From Rotaria sp. Silwood1 (taxonomy: Eukaryota > Rotifera > Eurotatoria > Philodinida > Philodinidae), in contig CAJNOP010000015.1 in assembly GCA_905250075.1 (NCBI GenBank), positions 2,279,493-2,343,492 on the forward strand: a stretch of 64,000 bases of DNA, written 5' to 3'. Positions 61,964 to 64,000 of the stretch are shown here, piece after piece. Below the pieces are notes generated by a model, which was given only the letters and a program-made list of their open reading frames with translations, ran no database searches and was not told where the DNA came from. Each line of letters begins with the position of its first letter. Within the stretch, counting starts at the first letter, position 1. A program made the position numbers and the translations under genes.

Positions 61964-62098
61964 TGGGTGTGGGTGTGGGTGGGTGTGGGTGTGTAGGTGT
62001 GGGTGTGGATGTGGGTGTGGGTAGGTGGGGTGGGTGTGGTGTGTGTGTGTCATTGAAGCAAAGAGCTACATCCACACCCATACCGACAGCCACACTCT
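61964..62098. repeat. Telomere-like palindrome 12
   Basis: A pure (TGTGGG)n-type arm of about 85 bp, loop CATTGAAGCAAAGAGCT, then CATCCACACCCATACCGACA and further C-rich sequence. Confidence 0.92.
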
Positions 62099-62553
62099 TG
62101 CTTCTATTTTCTACAGCCGGCTATGACGTACGCCTATTCTATGTCAATTGTGATTGTTGCACGTGTGTTTTGGTCTTTTTATGGTGTCTCGAGGGTGTTC
62201 ATGTGAATCGCACATTATCTGGGTTGATGCAAAATAGAGAAAATTTAGTTGCAAAACCTTCGAATTTTCCAATTGAACAGGAGACGTTTTTGTGGTTACT
62301 ATTGCTTCGAATTCTCAAAAAATGCCAATATTTATGTCGAAAGAAAACATATGACTGAAATCTACGTCGATTTCTCGATGTACGAAGAAGTGAAAGTGAG
62401 CAGCTGAAAAGAGGTATAGGTCTAAACTGTTTGTCTTCTTCAGTCTTATATAAAACGATACAAATACTTCTATTTCATCAGCGGCAGAAATAAGTGTTCG
62501 TTTCTTTTGAAACATCGTTTGACTAATGAAAAGTGAAGTCATAAGCATTGATA
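62099..62553. other. Intergenic region without recognised gene
   Basis: No supported feature; it holds the 3' flank of the minus-strand dehydratase-like gene. Confidence 0.4.
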
Positions 62554-63090
62554 CTACTCGGCAAAACTGCCGTCTTTGAGCCAGGACTGTGGTAGATCCC
62601 AATCGCCCGGAAACAATCCCATTCGTACTTTATCCTCGTCTACCTCAATGCCCAGTCCAGGCAGATAAGGTACATCCACATAGCCTTCTTTGACCTAAAT
62701 GCAAAACACTCAAAACAAAAAAAAATGAATGATATTCTTTTACCTGAAATGGTACTTTCAAATAGTCACTACCCAATGTTAAATGCTCTTGACAAAGGAA
62801 ATTCGGTGTGCACGAGGCAAATTGCAGTGAGGATGCTAAAGCAATCGGTCCCAATGGGCAATGAGGTGCTACAGCAATATTTCGTGCTTCGGCCATGGAG
62901 GCTATCTTCCGAGCTTCAAAAATGCCCCCACAGTGGGAGATATCGGGCTGAACAATGGCTACGGCTTGCTGCTCGATAAGGTCGTTGAACTGCCAACGCG
63001 TGAATAAACGTTCTCCAGTGGCAATAGGAATGCTCGTGGAAGAGGTAATCTGCTTGAGAGCAGCTACGTCACCGGGCAGTACTGGTTCTT
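62554..63090 (-). CDS. Galactonate dehydratase-like enolase-superfamily enzyme, C-terminal part
   Basis: Two exons, 63090-62744 and 62694-62554, joined by a 49-bp GT-AG intron, give about 162 residues. The text is EEPVLPGDVAALKQI, SIPIATGERLFTRWQFNDLI (metal-ligand Glu), AIVQPDISHCGGIFEARKIA (Asp/His dyad region), then IAVAPHCPLGPIALASSLQF (conserved His), GYVDVPYLPGLGIEVDEDKV and a stop. This is the C-terminal barrel half of the mandelate racemase/muconate-lactonizing group, closest by eye to bacterial D-galactonate dehydratases, which dehydrate aldonic acids. The N-terminal half with the K-x-K base is not found in 63100-64000. It either lies beyond the edge behind a long intron or is lost. 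An acceptor (GTTTAG) just before 63090 supports a spliced upstream exon. Confidence 0.82.
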
Positions 63091-64000
63091 CTAAACATGA
63101 AAAAAAAACTGTTCAATAAAAGACTCTACACTATTTGTCTCCAAGATGTTGCGCTTTGGCCCAGTTTGGGATTTGTCAAAAATCAGGTTACGGCAGTCGT
63201 CCTAAGCCCGGTCATACTTTTTTCATTTGCAAAATGGTTCCGAAAAGTTTATGTTTTTTTAAAAGAATTCGCTCTGCAACAAAAATAACAGAAAGATGGT
63301 GTTTTTGACTGATTCTACTGATTTCATAATTACCTCCTTGAAAAATCGTTAGTTTTCGAAAGCATTCTCGTGAAATCAGCACGACGTTCATCTCGTTCAA
63401 GTGAATTCTTTAGAATTTACAATAGTGAACAAATGGTACACAGTTAGGAAAAAACTACCCAAAAAGGAACAATTTGGCTTGAAGCTTTAACCACAAGTAG
63501 ATCTCGATGAAGTCTGATCGCCAGTACCGGCGCAAGTTCTATCACCTTAGCAAGGCTGAGAGAGAAGATCAACATCGTTAACTTTTTTTATGTGATACTA
63601 TTTCGAGCTAGAAAAGAGATTTAATGGCGTTCAATCCTCCATTGAAAAACATGATTCCTCTTCTATTTCCACTAAAATTTTCATCGTAAACGGACTTTCT
63701 TTCTTTATATTATGAATCATTCTCTATCTAGCCACGAAACTGAGACATGATAAGTCTTTCATTATTTGACTCGAATCTCAGACTAGGCTTAATTGTTTGC
63801 CTTAAAAATTGTACTACAGAATGCTCCATTGTAACCAAATCTTTTTTGAAATGTTCAGAATTGTAACTATTAGGAAAACGAAGATTCATACTATGCTATA
63901 CTAAAAGAATAGGAGTCCTTACAAAAACGTTAAGTTGCAACAGATCGGACCGGCCTTTATTAGATAAGTAGACCATCACGAGAACTTTTCGTTGCTGAAA
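63091..64000. other. Right-edge region, no exon of the dehydratase resolved
   Basis: Expected to be intron of the dehydratase-like gene, but no exon with the N-terminal domain was recognised. The open frames are short and not convincing. Confidence 0.4.

Noticed and set aside
63097..63400. Upstream exons of the dehydratase-like gene
   Set aside because: Neither strand shows the N-terminal capping domain or the K-x-K motif of the mandelate racemase group.

Overview
The window is eukaryotic nuclear DNA, AT-rich, with short GT-AG introns (mostly about 50-75 bp, a few above 1 kb) and animal genes. The best guess is a bdelloid rotifer. Two things point there. Twelve loci are built from variants of TGTGGG, the telomere repeat known from bdelloids. 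There is also a mix of animal core genes with genes of bacterial or fungal look, plus lineage-type F-box, TPR and propeller proteins. This is inference; there is no marker gene to prove it.

Layout. 0-10.2 kb is ordinary gene space on the + strand: the 3' half of a sodium/phosphate cotransporter (SLC20/PiT), then a complete 15-exon Ku80 (XRCC5) ending in a DNA-PKcs-binding-type acidic tail. At 12.5-17.4 kb are two intronless secreted-protein genes, one propeller-like and one expansin-like double-psi barrel. From about 18.4 kb the character changes. The rest is sparse accessory DNA: telomere-like palindromes, foldback/MITE elements, a 92-bp tandem array, a mariner-type non-autonomous element, a foldback with a tRNA-like head, and broken genes (F-box/LRR relic, LDL-receptor propeller relic, TPR fragment, a glutathione transferase with one in-frame stop).

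Intact-looking genes in this accessory part are a small possible neuropeptide precursor (25.7 kb, -), a type II membrane ectonucleotide pyrophosphatase-like enzyme (28.8-30.8 kb, -), a Cys-rich gene with an odd intron (39-40 kb, +), two divergent small Cys-rich secreted paralogues (48.8 kb - and 51.1 kb +), an F-box/ankyrin protein (54.5-56.0 kb, +) and the 3' half of a galactonate-dehydratase-like enolase-superfamily gene (62.6-63.1 kb, -) running toward the right edge.

The most striking pattern is the set of telomere-like palindromes. Each reads G-rich (TGTGGG-type), then a short loop, then C-rich (CCCACA-type), and several loops share a CTCTTTTCAT-like core. They lie inside or against broken genes and other repeats. 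They may be a dispersed hairpin element family, or scars of telomere capture/fusion.
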